A stretch of DNA of 64,000 nt from Streptomyces sp. NBC_00691. GTDB lineage: Bacteria; Actinomycetota; Actinomycetes; Streptomycetales; Streptomycetaceae. The stretch spans positions 2,334,501 to 2,398,500 of the forward strand of contig NZ_CP109007.1 of NCBI RefSeq assembly GCF_036226665.1, given 5' to 3'. The notes below the pieces were generated by a model that did not search any database, was not told the DNA's origin, and worked only from the letters and a program-made list of their open reading frames with translations. Shown one piece after another: positions 25,162 to 35,093 of the stretch. The position numbers and the translations under genes were made by a program. Position 1 is the stretch's first letter. The number at the start of each line of letters is the position of its first letter.

Positions 25162-26784
25162 TCAGTGGTGGCCGTGGCCGCTCTGGATCTCCTTGTACTC
25201 CTCGACCGTGGGCTTGGCGATCTGGCTGTCGTCGCCGTAGTAGCCCTTGTTGAGCTTGACCCGGAGCTTCTCGATGCGGCCGACCTTGCGCTCCACACCG
25301 TTCTCGTCGACGGCCGGCGGCAGCGCCGCGGCGTCGTACTGCTCGTGCGCGGTGAGGCGGTGCAGCTCGCCCTGGCTGAGCGGCTCGTGGATCTCGACGA
25401 ACTCACCGTGCGGCAGGCGCTTGATGATGCCGGACTCGCGGCCGTGCAGCACCTTGTCCTTGTCGCGGCGCTGGAGGCCGAGGCAGATCCGCTTGGTGAC
25501 GACGAACGCGATGACCGGGCCGACGAAGAAGAAGATCCGCACGAACCAGGTGATCGAGTTGAGCGACAGGTGGAAGTGGGTCGCCCAGAGGTCGTTTCCA
25601 CCACCCACGAGCATGATCATGTACGCGGTGATCCAGGCGACACCGAAGCCGGTGCGCGTCGGAGCGTTGCGCGGGCGCTGCGCGATGTGGTGCTCGCGCT
25701 TGTCGCCGGTGATCCACGACTCGATGAACGGGTAGACCGCGATCGCCGCGAGGACCGCCGGGAAGATCGCCAGCGGGATCATCACGCCGAGAACCAGCGT
25801 GTGGCCCCAGAGGTTGATCTCCCAGCCCGGCATGACACGGATCAGACCCTCGGCGAAGCCCATGTACCAGTCGGGCTGGGCGCCGGTGGACACCTGGTCC
25901 GGGCGGTACGGGCCGATGGCCCAGATCGGGTTGATCGAGGCGATCGCCGCGACGATGGCGATGACACCGAAGACCAGGAAGAAGAAGCCTCCGGCCTTGG
26001 CCATGTAGACCGGCAGCAACGGCATGCCCACGACGTTCTTGTTCGTACGGCCGGGGCCGGCGAACTGCGTGTGCTTGTGGAAGAACACCAGGATGAGGTG
26101 GGCCACCACGAGGCCGAGCATGATGCCGGGCAGCAGCAGGACGTGGGCCGAGTAGAACCGGGCCACGAAGTCGCCGCCGGGGAACTCCCCGCCGAACAGG
26201 AACATCGACAGGTAGGTGCCGATGACCGGGACGGACAGGATCGCGCCCTGCATGAAGCGGACACCGGTGCCGGAGAGCAGGTCGTCCGGGAGCGAGTAAC
26301 CGGTGAAGCCGGTGAACATGCCCAGGAAGAACAGCAGGAAGCCGAACAGCCAGTTGATCTCACGCGGCTTGCGGAACGCGCCCGTGAAGAACACGCGCAT
26401 CATGTGCACGAACATGCCGGCCAGGAAGATCAGCGCCGCCCAGTGGTGGATCTGCCGGATGAGCAGACCACCGCGGACCTCGAACGAGATGTGCATCGTC
26501 GAGTTGAACGCCTCGGACATCAGCTGCCCCTGGAGCGGGACGTACGGTCCGACGTACTCCACCTCGTTCATCGACGGGTGGAAGAACATCGTCAGATAGA
26601 CGCCCGTCAGGATGATGATGAGGAAGCTGTAGAGGCAGATCTCGCCCAGCATGAAGGACCAGTGGTCCGGGAAGATCTTCCGCATGTTGGACTTGGCCAG
26701 CGTGTAGATGCCCAGGCGTCCATCGGCCCAGTCGGCGACCCGCTCACCGGCGGGGGCCTTCTTCGTATCGGTCACGGTGCTCAT
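25162..26784 (-). CDS. qcrB: Cytochrome bc1 complex cytochrome b subunit
   Basis: This is the quinol-oxidising membrane core of the actinobacterial bcc complex. It has 540 residues with about nine TM helices. Heme-ligand histidines lie in RQIHHWAALIF and SAHVLLLPG, with further His in VAHLILVFFHKH; the Q-site motif region around PDWYMGF corresponds to PEWY of other cytochromes b. The C-terminal 140 residues are a soluble actinobacterial extension. The ATG at 26784 overlaps qcrA by 4 bp; longer upstream frame is qcrA shadow. Confidence 0.96.
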   Translation of the reverse strand: MSTVTDTKKAPAGERVADWADGRLGIYTLAKSNMRKIFPDHWSFMLGEICLYSFLIIILTGVYLTMFFHPSMNEVEYVGPYVPLQGQLMSEAFNSTMHISFEVRGGLLIRQIHHWAALIFLAGMFVHMMRVFFTGAFRKPREINWLFGFLLFFLGMFTGFTGYSLPDDLLSGTGVRFMQGAILSVPVIGTYLSMFLFGGEFPGGDFVARFYSAHVLLLPGIMLGLVVAHLILVFFHKHTQFAGPGRTNKNVVGMPLLPVYMAKAGGFFFLVFGVIAIVAAIASINPIWAIGPYRPDQVSTGAQPDWYMGFAEGLIRVMPGWEINLWGHTLVLGVMIPLAIFPAVLAAIAVYPFIESWITGDKREHHIAQRPRNAPTRTGFGVAWITAYMIMLVGGGNDLWATHFHLSLNSITWFVRIFFFVGPVIAFVVTKRICLGLQRRDKDKVLHGRESGIIKRLPHGEFVEIHEPLSQGELHRLTAHEQYDAAALPPAVDENGVERKVGRIEKLRVKLNKGYYGDDSQIAKPTVEEYKEIQSGHGHH

Positions 26785-27833
26785 CCGCGCTCCCAGAAGG
26801 ACGGACCGACGGGCTCGTCGAAGTCGCCGAGCGCCTCCAGGAAGCCCTTGTCGTTCACGCCGATCCGCAGCTGCGGGAGGGCGTGACCGGCCGGGCCGAA
26901 GATGACGCGGGCGCCGTCGGAGAGGTCGAAGGTGGACTGGTGGCACGGGCAGAGGACGTGGTGCGTCTGCTGCTCGTACAGGGAGATCGGGCAGCCCACG
27001 TGGGTGCAGATCTTCGAGAAGGCGACGATGCCCTCGTGCGACCACTCGAGCTCGCGCTTGTCCTTGATGTCCTCCGGCTGGATCCGGACGATCATCAGGG
27101 CGGCCTTGGCGATCTCGGTCTGGAAGTGGTGGTCGTGCTCCGAGAGGCCCTCGGGCATCGCGAAGGTCAGCGAACCGACCGCGACGTCCTCGGGACGCAG
27201 CGGCTCGTGCGTGTTCATGTTGATGAGCTGAAGACCCTTGGCCCACATCGTGGACCGGAGCTTCTTCTCGGGCAGCGGGCCCATGTCACGCAGCAGCACG
27301 ATGCCGGAAAGCGGAACGAGCGACAGCGCACCGAACATCGTGTTGCGGATGAGCTTGCGGCGGCCCATGCCCGACTCGGCGGCACCGGCCGCGAAGTCCG
27401 ACATGACCTTCGCCTTGGTCTCGGCGTCGGCCGCGATCGGGTGACGCTCGTCCGCGATCTCGACGTCGGACATCAGGGTGCGGGCCCAGTGGACCGCGCC
27501 CGCTCCGATGAAGAAGAGCGCGAGACCCAGGGTCCAGCCCAGGGCGAAGTTGAGCGCGGACACCCGGCCGAAGGGCCAGATGTACACGATCTTGTCGACC
27601 GGGAAGATCACGTACGAGGCGATGAAGCCGATCGTGGCCAGCATCGACAGCGTGAACATGAACGCCACCGCGCGCTCGGACCGACGCGCGGCCCGCTCGT
27701 CGATGTCCTGGATGCGGGGCTTGTGGGGCGGGAGGCCCGGGTCGGCGAACGGGTCGTCGGCGACCTTCACCGCGCCGTGCGCGGTGTCCTGCCCTGCCGG
27801 CAGGTTCTCTTCTGGAATCTCTTGGCTACTCAT
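26781..27833 (-). CDS. qcrA: Rieske iron-sulfur subunit of bc1 complex
   Basis: This 350-residue protein carries electrons from quinol to the diheme cytochrome c. The [2Fe-2S] ligands are CTHVGC and CPCHQS. Three hydrophobic helices precede the Rieske domain, and the third is preceded by a twin-Arg GRRKLIRN, the arrangement known for actinobacterial Rieske proteins that use both Sec and Tat for assembly. It overlaps qcrC and qcrB by 4 bp (ATGA) at both ends, so the three are translated together. Confidence 0.97.
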   Translation of the reverse strand: MSSQEIPEENLPAGQDTAHGAVKVADDPFADPGLPPHKPRIQDIDERAARRSERAVAFMFTLSMLATIGFIASYVIFPVDKIVYIWPFGRVSALNFALGWTLGLALFFIGAGAVHWARTLMSDVEIADERHPIAADAETKAKVMSDFAAGAAESGMGRRKLIRNTMFGALSLVPLSGIVLLRDMGPLPEKKLRSTMWAKGLQLINMNTHEPLRPEDVAVGSLTFAMPEGLSEHDHHFQTEIAKAALMIVRIQPEDIKDKRELEWSHEGIVAFSKICTHVGCPISLYEQQTHHVLCPCHQSTFDLSDGARVIFGPAGHALPQLRIGVNDKGFLEALGDFDEPVGPSFWERG

Positions 27834-28639
27834 GACTTCTTGGCCTTAGCGGTGTGGGCCGCGACCCAGATGGCAACTGCGATCAGCGCACCCAGGCCGA
27901 AGACCCAGGCGAACAGGCCCTCGGAGACGGGGCCGAGGCCACCGAGCGAGAGACCGCCCGGGCTGTCGGCCTTGTCGCCGTTGACGGCCTGGACGTACGC
28001 GATGATGTCCTTCTTCTCCTTCTCGGGCATCGTCGTGTCCGGGAAGGAGGGCATGTTCTGCGGGCCGGTCTGCATGGCCTCGTAGAGGTGCTTCGGGCTC
28101 ACGCCTTCGAGGTTCGGGGCGTACTTGCCGTAGGTCAGCGCGCCGCCCTCACCGGTGAAGTTGTGGCACTGGGCACAGTTGGTGCGGAACAGCTCGCCAC
28201 CCTTGGCGATGTCGGCACCGTCAGGGCTGTACTGGCTCTCGGTCGGCGTGATCGGACCGGCGCCGAGAGAAGCGACGTACGCCGCGAGCTGATCGATCTC
28301 AGCCTGCGAGTAGATGGTCTTCTTCTTCGGGACCTGGGCGCCCGGCTGCTGGGCCGGCATGCGACCCGTGCCGACCTGGAAGTCGACGGCGGCCGAACCG
28401 ACGCCGACGAGGGAGGGGCCGTCAGTGGTGCCCTGACCGCCGGTTCCGTGGCAGCTGGCGCAGCCGACGGAGTAGAGCTTCTTCCCCTCCTCGATGGCGA
28501 GGGACTGGGCGGTTTCATCGGCCTTCGCCGTGCCCGCGGGCGCGAACGCGGCGTACAGCCCCCCAGTGGCCGCCAGCGCGAGAAGTAGGACGACGACCGC
28601 CGCCAGCGGATGGCGTCGTCGTGCGGAGAGCTTTTTCAC
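27830..28639 (-). CDS. qcrC: Diheme cytochrome c subunit of bc1 complex
   Basis: This 269-residue membrane-anchored protein replaces soluble cytochrome c in actinobacteria by shuttling electrons directly from the bc1 to the aa3 complex. Two CxxCH heme sites are present (CASCH and CAQCH), each in a class I cytochrome fold with distal Met candidates. A signal-anchor opens the protein and a TM helix closes it (LFAWVFGLGALIAVAIWVAA). GTG at 28639, 75 bp after ctaE. Overlaps qcrA by 4 bp. Confidence 0.97.
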   Translation of the reverse strand: MKKLSARRRHPLAAVVVLLLALAATGGLYAAFAPAGTAKADETAQSLAIEEGKKLYSVGCASCHGTGGQGTTDGPSLVGVGSAAVDFQVGTGRMPAQQPGAQVPKKKTIYSQAEIDQLAAYVASLGAGPITPTESQYSPDGADIAKGGELFRTNCAQCHNFTGEGGALTYGKYAPNLEGVSPKHLYEAMQTGPQNMPSFPDTTMPEKEKKDIIAYVQAVNGDKADSPGGLSLGGLGPVSEGLFAWVFGLGALIAVAIWVAAHTAKAKKS

Positions 28640-28714
28640 GGATTACCCCGGTGTCAGGATCTTCTGCGTCGATGCTTGCTGGATGTCTCGGTCCGCCGTG
28701 TGCGGCGGTGCCGA

Positions 28715-29335
28715 CTACTTGATCATGTAGATCGTGGCGAAGAGGCCGATCCAGACGACATCGACGAAGTGCCAGTAGTAGGACACGACGATGGCGGCGG
28801 TTGCCTGCTCGTGAGTGAACCTCTTGGCGGCGTACGTCCGGCCGAGGACCAGCAGGAAGGCGATGAGACCGCCCGTCACGTGCAGGCCGTGGAAGCCGGT
28901 GGTCAGGTAGAACACGGAGCCGTACGGGTCCGACGAGAGCGAGAGGCCCTCGTGCTTCACCAGCTCCGTGTACTCGAAGACCTGTCCGCCGATGAAGATC
29001 GAACCCATCACGAACGTGATGATGAACCACGACCTGAGCTTCTTCACGTCGCCCCGCTCAGCGGCGAAGACGCCGAGCTGGCAGGTGAGTGAGGAGAGCA
29101 CCAGGATCGTGGTGTTGGTAGCCGAGAACGGGAAGTTCAAGGCATCTGCCTTTTCCGCCCAGAACTCGGCCCCCATCACGGATCGCAGGGTGAAGTACAT
29201 CGCGAAGAGGGCCGCGAAGAACATCAGCTCGGAGCTCAACCAGATGATGGTTCCGACGCTGGTGAGGTTCGGTCGATTGACCGACGGGTGCGCGTGCCCT
29301 GTTTCTACTGTCGTTACTGTCGCCACGACCGACAT
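28715..29335 (-). CDS. ctaE: Cytochrome c oxidase subunit III
   Basis: This is a 206-residue, five-helix subunit of the aa3 oxidase (short, lacking the first two helices of mitochondrial subunit III). Typical blocks are [29 protein letters not shown] and [14 protein letters not shown]. It is the first gene of the ctaE-qcrCAB operon and separated from ctaCDF by two unrelated genes. The ATG at 29335 lies inside a perfect 21-bp inverted repeat (29326-29346), and no clear Shine-Dalgarno precedes it. Confidence 0.96.
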   Translation of the reverse strand: MSVVATVTTVETGHAHPSVNRPNLTSVGTIIWLSSELMFFAALFAMYFTLRSVMGAEFWAEKADALNFPFSATNTTILVLSSLTCQLGVFAAERGDVKKLRSWFIITFVMGSIFIGGQVFEYTELVKHEGLSLSSDPYGSVFYLTTGFHGLHVTGGLIAFLLVLGRTYAAKRFTHEQATAAIVVSYYWHFVDVVWIGLFATIYMIK

Positions 29336-29346
29336 TATGTCGGTCG
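29326..29346. promoter_or_regulatory. Perfect 21-bp inverted repeat covering the ctaE start codon
   Basis: CGACCGACAT-T-ATGTCGGTCG is a perfect palindrome with 10-bp arms and a single central base. It covers the ctaE ATG. It could be a protein-binding operator or an RNA stem that hides the start codon. Confidence 0.5.
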
Positions 29347-29537
29347 CTTATCCCGCCCTCACTCCGGGGGGTGCCGTTCGGAGTGTCAGAGGGGTGTGTC
29401 CAGCCCGAACGGCCCAGTGCGAGGGCTCCCCGGCACCCTTCGAACAGGTGTTGAACGGGTGTTGACGGGGTGTGGACCGGAGTAGCATCCGCGCATCGGT
29501 CGACGACGACCCACCCGCCTTCCCAGCCGGAGGAACG

Positions 29538-29939
29538 ATGCAGTCGAGTGCCACGGTCCTGGTCTACAGCGACGACGCGAACACCCGCGAGCAGGTACGG
29601 CTGGCGGCGGGGCGCAGGCCCGCGTCGGACGTTCCCCCGGTCGAGTTCGTGGAGTGCGCGACCCTGCCGGCGGTGCTGAAGCGCCTGGACGAGGGCGGCA
29701 TCGACGTCTGCGTCCTGGACGGCGAGGCGGTGCCCGCGGGCGGGATGGGCGTCTGCAGGCAGATCAAGGACGAGATCTTCCACTGCCCGCCGGTGCTGCT
29801 GCTCATCGGGCGGCCTCAGGACGCCTGGCTGGCCACCTGGAGCCGCGCGGACGCCGCGGTCACCCTTCCGGTGGAACCGGTCGAGTTCGCGGCGTCCCTG
29901 GCCTCCCTGATCCGCTCGCGCCTGTCGATCGACGCGTGA
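29538..29939 (+). CDS. Degenerate receiver-domain-like protein
   Basis: This 133-residue protein has a CheY-like pattern: strand and acidic pair TVLVYSDDANTREQV, the expected phospho-acceptor strand VCVLDGEAVPAGGMGVC, and a closing strand followed by ADAAVTLPVEPVEF where the usual conserved Lys is missing. No output domain is attached. It may be an atypical receiver that works without phosphorylation. The ATG at 29538 follows GGAGGA. It lies between the two respiratory operons, convergent with the L,D-transpeptidase gene (stops 5 bp apart). Confidence 0.75.
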   Translation: MQSSATVLVYSDDANTREQVRLAAGRRPASDVPPVEFVECATLPAVLKRLDEGGIDVCVLDGEAVPAGGMGVCRQIKDEIFHCPPVLLLIGRPQDAWLATWSRADAAVTLPVEPVEFAASLASLIRSRLSIDA

Positions 29940-29944
29940 GCTGA

Positions 29945-31198
29945 TCAGATCGAGGGCCTGAGGCGGGCCTTCTCCGTGGGGGCCACCGGGTTTCCGGCGG
30001 CCTCCACCAGGGCGCTGCCCTCCCGCCACTTGGCCCACGGCAGGTTCCAGTCGCCGAAGCCGTTGCCGAAGGTGTCCATCGTGTCGCCGTAGCTGTTGAC
30101 GACGCGGACGATGTCGCCGGGGCGGACGGTCTCGTAGAACCAGGCCGCGTTCCCGGTCGACATGCCGACACAGCCGTGGCTGACGTTCGCCACGCCCTGC
30201 GAGCCGACCGACCAGGGCGCGGCGTGGACGTACTCGCCGCTCCAGGTGACCCGGGTGGCGTAGTAGACGGGCAGGTCGTACGACTCGGAGCTGCCTTCGG
30301 CGATGCCGATGCTGGTGCCGCGCATCCTGACGTAGTACTCCTTGCCGAGCACCACTTTGATGCCGTTTCGGGTGGAGAAGCCCGGTTTGCCGGTGGTCAC
30401 CGGAATGGTATTGATCACTTCTCCGTTGCGCCGCACGGTCATGTAGTGCGACCCGGCGTCCGCGACGGCCTCGATCCGGTCGCCGATCGTGAGCTTCAGC
30501 GACTTGGACGCGCCGCCGTAGAGCTTGTCGCCGACCTTGAGTCCGTCCAGGTTCCCGGTGACCGTGACCTGTGCGCCGGCCGGCCAGTACTCCTTCGGGC
30601 GGAAGTGCAGCTTCTTGTCGTCCACCCAGTACCAGGTGCCCTCGACGGACGGCGTGGAGCGGACCTTGAGGGCCCGTTCGACGACGGCACGGGCCGTGCG
30701 GTCCTTGACGGGGAGGCTGAGCTCGGCCGTGATGGGCTGTCCGACGCCGTATGTGCCCGCCTCGGGGCCGAATGCCACGGTGAGCGCCCGTTTGGCCGGT
30801 GCCGTCTCGAACGTGAACGTACGGGCGCCTGGAGCGCCGTCCTCGTCCTCGGTGGCGACGCGGACCGTGTAGCGGGCGCCGGCCGCCAGGGCGGCCGTGG
30901 AGCGCCAGCGCCGTCCGTCGGCGGTGAGTTCGCCCGCCAGATGGTGGCCGGAGGCGTCTATGGCGGTGACGTCGGTGATCCTGCCGTCGTCACCCTTGGC
31001 GGTGACTTCCAGAGGCTTCTCGGGGTCCGCCTTGGCGCCGTCCGCGGGAGCGCTGACCGCGAGCTGATCCGCCGCGTCGTACGCCCTCGCCGACAGCGGA
31101 TGGCCGTCGGAACCGGCACACGACGTGGCGGCCGCGGTGACGCTGACGGCCAGAAGAGTGCAGCTCAGAACAGTCCGAATGCGCGGCGTGTCGTTCAT
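29945..31198 (-). CDS. L,D-transpeptidase lipoprotein with Ig-like domains
   Basis: This 417-residue lipoprotein makes or modifies 3-3 peptidoglycan crosslinks outside the membrane. A signal peptide with lipobox TSC starts it, two Ig-like domains follow (about 45-240), then the YkuD catalytic domain with His in EYVHAAPWSVG and the nucleophile in NVSHGCVGMS. The residue after SHGC is Val, differing from the usual Arg/Ile. GTGAGG precedes the ATG. The domain order matches mycobacterial LdtMt2-type enzymes. Confidence 0.9.
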   Translation of the reverse strand: MNDTPRIRTVLSCTLLAVSVTAAATSCAGSDGHPLSARAYDAADQLAVSAPADGAKADPEKPLEVTAKGDDGRITDVTAIDASGHHLAGELTADGRRWRSTAALAAGARYTVRVATEDEDGAPGARTFTFETAPAKRALTVAFGPEAGTYGVGQPITAELSLPVKDRTARAVVERALKVRSTPSVEGTWYWVDDKKLHFRPKEYWPAGAQVTVTGNLDGLKVGDKLYGGASKSLKLTIGDRIEAVADAGSHYMTVRRNGEVINTIPVTTGKPGFSTRNGIKVVLGKEYYVRMRGTSIGIAEGSSESYDLPVYYATRVTWSGEYVHAAPWSVGSQGVANVSHGCVGMSTGNAAWFYETVRPGDIVRVVNSYGDTMDTFGNGFGDWNLPWAKWREGSALVEAAGNPVAPTEKARLRPSI

Positions 31199-31250
31199 GA
31201 CCTCACGCTAAGGACTGTCCTCCGCACCAGCGCGTCGAGTGCGGCAAAAG

Positions 31251-31290
31251 AGGGGCCCGGACACTTCGATGACGAAGTGTCCGGGCCCCT
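31251..31290 (-). terminator. Terminator of the ctaCDF operon
   Basis: An 18-bp perfect stem (AGGGGCCCGGACACTTCG and its complement) with an ATGA loop, 27 nt past the ctaF stop codon. Confidence 0.85.
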
Positions 31291-31317
31291 CGGGCGCTCC
31301 GGTGGAGCGGGGTACCG

Positions 31318-31716
31318 CTACTGGTTCTGGTTCTCACCGCGGTAGAACTCGAAGACCCAGCCGAACAGGCCGACGAGGATCAGCGGGGCGGAGAAGTACA
31401 GGATCCACCAGCCCATCGCGATGGCGAGGAAGGCGAGCGCGCCACCGACGGCCAGCGACAGCGGCTGCCAGCTGTGCGGGGCGAAGAAGCCCACTTCACC
31501 GGCCTCGTCCGCGACGTCGGCCTCCTTGTCGTCCTGCGCCATCGCGTCGACACGCCTGGCCGTGAAGGCCAGGTAGTAGCCGATCATGATGGAGAGGCCG
31601 AACGCCAGGAACAGCGCCGTCGTGCCGACCGGCTCCTTCGACCACACGCCGTACAGGACGGCCATGGCGAGGATGAAGACGCTCAGCCAGATGAACATCT
31701 TGCCCTGGATCTTCAC
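31318..31716 (-). CDS. ctaF: Cytochrome c oxidase subunit IV, actinobacterial type
   Basis: This 132-residue membrane subunit is specific to actinobacterial aa3 oxidases. It has two helices at each end ([70 protein letters not shown]) around a short acidic loop. GTG start overlaps ctaD by 4 bp. Ends before a strong terminator. Confidence 0.93.
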   Translation of the reverse strand: MKIQGKMFIWLSVFILAMAVLYGVWSKEPVGTTALFLAFGLSIMIGYYLAFTARRVDAMAQDDKEADVADEAGEVGFFAPHSWQPLSLAVGGALAFLAIAMGWWILYFSAPLILVGLFGWVFEFYRGENQNQ

Positions 31717-33449
31717 TTGCCGGCCTCCTTGCCGCCCGTGAGGGCCTCGGCCACGTGACCCTTGTTCTCGAGCTGGTCGAGAGCCGCGATCTCAGGGTGG
31801 TGCAGATCGAACGCCGGGGATTCCGAACGGATCCGCGGCAGGGTGAGGAAGTTGTGCCGCGGCGGCGGGCAGGACGTCGCCCATTCGAGCGAACGGCCGT
31901 AGCCCCACGGGTCGTCGACCTCGATCTTCTTGCCGTACTTGGCGGTCTTCCAGACGTTGTAGAGGAACGGCAGGATCGACAGACCGAGCAGGAAGGAAGA
32001 GATCGTCGAGATCGTGTTCAGGGCCGTGAAGCCGTCGGCGTCGAGGTAGTCCGCGTAACGACGCGGCATGCCCTCGGCACCGAGCCAGTGCTGCACGAGG
32101 AAGGTGCCGTGGAAGCCGATGAACAGCGTCCAGAACGTCATCTTGCCGAGCCGCTCGTCCAGCATCTTGCCCGTGAACTTCGGCCACCAGAAGTGGAAGC
32201 CGGCGAACATCGCGAAGACCACGGTGCCGAAGACGACGTAGTGGAAGTGCGCGACGACGAAGTACGAGTCGGAGACGTGGAAGTCCATCGGCGGCGAGGC
32301 CAGGATGACGCCGGTCAGACCACCGAAGGTGAAGGTGATCAGGAAGCCGATCGTCCAGAGCATCGGTGTCTCGAAGGACAACGAGCCCTTCCACATCGTT
32401 CCGATCCAGTTGAAGAACTTCACGCCCGTCGGCACGGCGATGAGGAACGTCATGAAGGAGAAGAACGGGAGGAGCACGCCACCGGTGACGTACATGTGGT
32501 GGGCCCACACGGTCACGGACAGGCCGGCGATCGCGATGGTCGCGGCCACCAGACCGATGTAGCCGAACATCGGCTTGCGGCTGAAGACCGGGATGACCTC
32601 GGAGATGATGCCGAAGAAGGGCAAGGCGATGATGTACACCTCTGGGTGTCCGAAGAACCAGAAGAGGTGTTGCCACAGCAAGGCGCCGCCGTTGGCCGCG
32701 TCGAAGACATGGGCACCGAACTTGCGGTCCGCCTCCAGGGCGAACAGCGCGGCCGCCAGGACCGGGAAGGCGAGCAGGACCAGAACACCGGTCAGCAGCA
32801 CGTTCCAGGTGAAGATCGGCATGCGGAACATCGTCATGCCCGGAGCGCGCATGCAGATGATCGTGGTGATGAAGTTGACCGAACCGAGGATCGTGCCGAA
32901 GCCGGAGAAGGCCAGACCCATGATCCACATGTCGGCGCCGACACCCGGCGAGCGGACGGCGTCCGACAGCGGGGAGTAGGCGAACCAGCCGAAGTCGGCC
33001 GCACCCTGCGGGGTGAGGAAGCCGGCCACCGCGATGATCGAGCCGAAGAGGTACAGCCAGTACGCGAACATGTTCAGCCGCGGGAACGCCACGTCGGGCG
33101 CGCCGATCTGCAGCGGCATGATCCAGTTCGCGAAACCGGCGAACAGCGGCGTCGCGAACATCAGCAGCATGATCGTGCCGTGCATCGTGAACGCCTGGTT
33201 GAACTGCTCGTTCGACATGATCTGCGTACCCGGACGGGCCAGCTCGGCGCGCATGAAGAGCGCCATGAGTCCGCCGATGCAGAAGAAGACGAACGACGTG
33301 ACCAGGTACATCGTCCCGATCGTCTTGTGATCGGTGGTGGTCAGCCACTTGATCACGACGTTGCCGGGCTGCTTGCGCCGTACGGGCAGCTCGTTCTCGT
33401 ACGAGTCCTCAGCTGCGGCGGCACCCTGGGTTTCGTTGTGGATGCTCAC
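31713..33449 (-). CDS. ctaD: Cytochrome c oxidase subunit I
   Basis: This is the catalytic 12-helix heme-copper subunit that reduces oxygen and pumps protons. It has 578 residues. Heme a and Cu-B ligands are present: [21 protein letters not shown] (Cu-B His and crosslinked Tyr), [10 protein letters not shown] (His-His) and [10 protein letters not shown]. The D-channel NxxxN-type region lies in [25 protein letters not shown] at 33449 overlaps ctaC by 4 bp and the stop overlaps ctaF by 4 bp; the frame open upstream to 33623 is ctaC shadow. Confidence 0.97.
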   Translation of the reverse strand: MSIHNETQGAAAAEDSYENELPVRRKQPGNVVIKWLTTTDHKTIGTMYLVTSFVFFCIGGLMALFMRAELARPGTQIMSNEQFNQAFTMHGTIMLLMFATPLFAGFANWIMPLQIGAPDVAFPRLNMFAYWLYLFGSIIAVAGFLTPQGAADFGWFAYSPLSDAVRSPGVGADMWIMGLAFSGFGTILGSVNFITTIICMRAPGMTMFRMPIFTWNVLLTGVLVLLAFPVLAAALFALEADRKFGAHVFDAANGGALLWQHLFWFFGHPEVYIIALPFFGIISEVIPVFSRKPMFGYIGLVAATIAIAGLSVTVWAHHMYVTGGVLLPFFSFMTFLIAVPTGVKFFNWIGTMWKGSLSFETPMLWTIGFLITFTFGGLTGVILASPPMDFHVSDSYFVVAHFHYVVFGTVVFAMFAGFHFWWPKFTGKMLDERLGKMTFWTLFIGFHGTFLVQHWLGAEGMPRRYADYLDADGFTALNTISTISSFLLGLSILPFLYNVWKTAKYGKKIEVDDPWGYGRSLEWATSCPPPRHNFLTLPRIRSESPAFDLHHPEIAALDQLENKGHVAEALTGGKEAGK

Positions 33450-34411
33450 AGTTGGTTCTTCTCCGCATTCCTGGCCGGGTCCGTCTGCTCGATGCCAGAC
33501 GGGATGTAGCCGGTCTGCCCCTTCTCGGCCAGCTCCTTCAGGTGCTGCTGGTAGCGCTCCGGGGAGACCACCTTGACGTTGAAGAGCATCCGGGAGTGGT
33601 CGACACCGCACAGCTCGGCGCACTTGCCGAGGAAGGTGCCTTCCTGCGTCGGGGTGACCTCGAAGGAGTTCGTGTGACCCGGGATGACGTCCTGCTTCAT
33701 GAGGAAGGGGACCACCCAGAAGGAGTGGATGACGTCACGGGAGGTCAGGACGAACCGGACCTTCTCGCCCTTCGGCAGCCACAGGGTCGGACCCGGGTTG
33801 CCGGTCTGCGGGTTGCGGTCACCCGGGACACCGGCGTCGTAGACGCCGCCGGCGTTGTCCGGGAAGTCGTCCTGGAACTTGTCCGGGATGGCCGCGAGGT
33901 TCTTGTCCGTCTTGGCGTCGCCCTTCACACCGGGCACGTTCTCGACGTAGTTGAAGCCCCAGCTCCACTGGTAGCCGACCACATTGACCGTGTGGGGCGG
34001 CTTCGGGGTGAGCTCGAGGAGCTTCGACTCGTCGCGCGCGGTGAAGTAGAAGAGCACCGAGACGATGATGAGGGGGGTGACCGTGTACAGCGCCTCGATG
34101 GGCATGTTGTAACGGGTCTGCGGAGGTACCTCGACCTTGGTCCTGCTCCGCCGGTGGAAGATGACGGACCAGATGATCAGGCCCCACACCAGGATTCCGG
34201 TGATGAGCGCGGCAGCCCACGAGCCCTGCCACAGGGAGAGGATCCGAGGCGCCTCTTCCGTGACGGGGGTGGGCATACCAAGGCGGGGGAAGTCTTCCCA
34301 GTTGTACGAGCAGCCCGTGGCTGTCGCCAGGATCAGGCCCGCAGTCAGCACCTGCGGCAGCTTCCGCCGCATCGGGCGCCGCGACGAGCGGTCGGAGCCG
34401 TTGGGACTCAC
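33446..34411 (-). CDS. ctaC: Cytochrome c oxidase subunit II (lipoprotein)
   Basis: This 321-residue subunit holds the Cu-A site that accepts electrons from QcrC. The signal sequence ends with a lipobox at TATGCSYN. Two TM helices follow ([19 protein letters not shown] and [19 protein letters not shown]). The Cu-A ligands are His in DVIHSFWV and [12 protein letters not shown]. The GTG at 34411 has GGAAGG about 6 nt upstream and is preferred over 34522. First gene of ctaC-ctaD-ctaF. Confidence 0.95.
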   Translation of the reverse strand: MSPNGSDRSSRRPMRRKLPQVLTAGLILATATGCSYNWEDFPRLGMPTPVTEEAPRILSLWQGSWAAALITGILVWGLIIWSVIFHRRSRTKVEVPPQTRYNMPIEALYTVTPLIIVSVLFYFTARDESKLLELTPKPPHTVNVVGYQWSWGFNYVENVPGVKGDAKTDKNLAAIPDKFQDDFPDNAGGVYDAGVPGDRNPQTGNPGPTLWLPKGEKVRFVLTSRDVIHSFWVVPFLMKQDVIPGHTNSFEVTPTQEGTFLGKCAELCGVDHSRMLFNVKVVSPERYQQHLKELAEKGQTGYIPSGIEQTDPARNAEKNQL

Positions 34412-34522
34412 GTAGCGCCTTCCCGAGAGTCTCGGCCCGCGTTGGTCGGCCACGGCCGTCCGTCTCGCTGGTCGGTCGCCGCCCCGGCCGCGGGCAGGGG
34501 TTTGGATGTTTATGCGGACCAA

Positions 34523-34528
34523 ACCCTA
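34523..34528 (-). promoter_or_regulatory. Candidate -10 box (TAGGGT) of ctaCDF
   Basis: Minus-strand TAGGGT matches the consensus and would give a leader of about 105 nt before the GTG at 34411. No good -35 is seen. Confidence 0.45.
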
Positions 34529-35093
34529 CTGGACGCTATTTGGGGTCGCGCGGGGAGGGTGCCCAACGCGCCGTCCGAGTCCCCGAAGGGGTGGACTCCG
34601 GGGTTCCGCAGGGGGGTCGGACGCGTCCGTTCGGCGGTCTGCCGGTGTACGGCGAGGCGGTTCTGACGAGGGCTCACGGGGGTGGGGCGGACGGGCGCGG
34701 CGGCGGGCTCGGCGGGGGCCGGTGCGGGCGCGGGGCCGGATGGACCGGGGCTTCGGTCCGGGCGCGGCGCGGGGGTGCCCGGGGGCGGTCGGTCCTGGTC
34801 TGGTGCGGGCGGCGCGTGCGAGGGGCTCGGGCGGGGGGCGCGGCCTGGGGCGGGCGGTCGGGTGGGCGGCTCGGGGTGAGCGGCGTGGGGTGAGCGGCGT
34901 GTCATGGCCCGGGGGCCGCTGGTCAGGGGGGTGGCATGGCCCCAGCCGGTCCGTGCGGCGTGGCCCGGGCGGGCGGCCGGCATGGCCCGGGCGGCCTGGC
35001 GTGGCGCGGGTGCGGCGCGGTGTGGCCCGGGTGCGGCGTGGCGTCGCGCCGGGTGGGCGAAGGCCGTCCGGGGCCAGGCCCTACCGTGGGCGG
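34529..35093. other. Gene-free G-rich low-complexity stretch
   Basis: About 560 bases hold no credible gene. The plus strand is extremely G-rich with many GGG/GGGG runs. From about 34915 to 35060 it contains degenerate direct repeats built on TGGCCCGGGCGG and TGGCCCGGGTGCGGCG. Open frames here are low-complexity Arg/Gly or Pro/Ala and are treated as spurious. Confidence 0.6.
35082..35087 (+). promoter_or_regulatory. Leaderless -10 box (TACCGT) of the desulfurase-TusA gene
   Basis: TACCGT is followed by exactly 6 nt and then the ATG at 35094, with no Shine-Dalgarno. Confidence 0.5.

Noticed and set aside
34510..34983. Pro/Ala-rich 157-residue minus-strand frame upstream of ctaC
   Set aside because: Lies in the G-rich repeat area and runs over the ctaC -10 candidate; composition is explained by the repeats.
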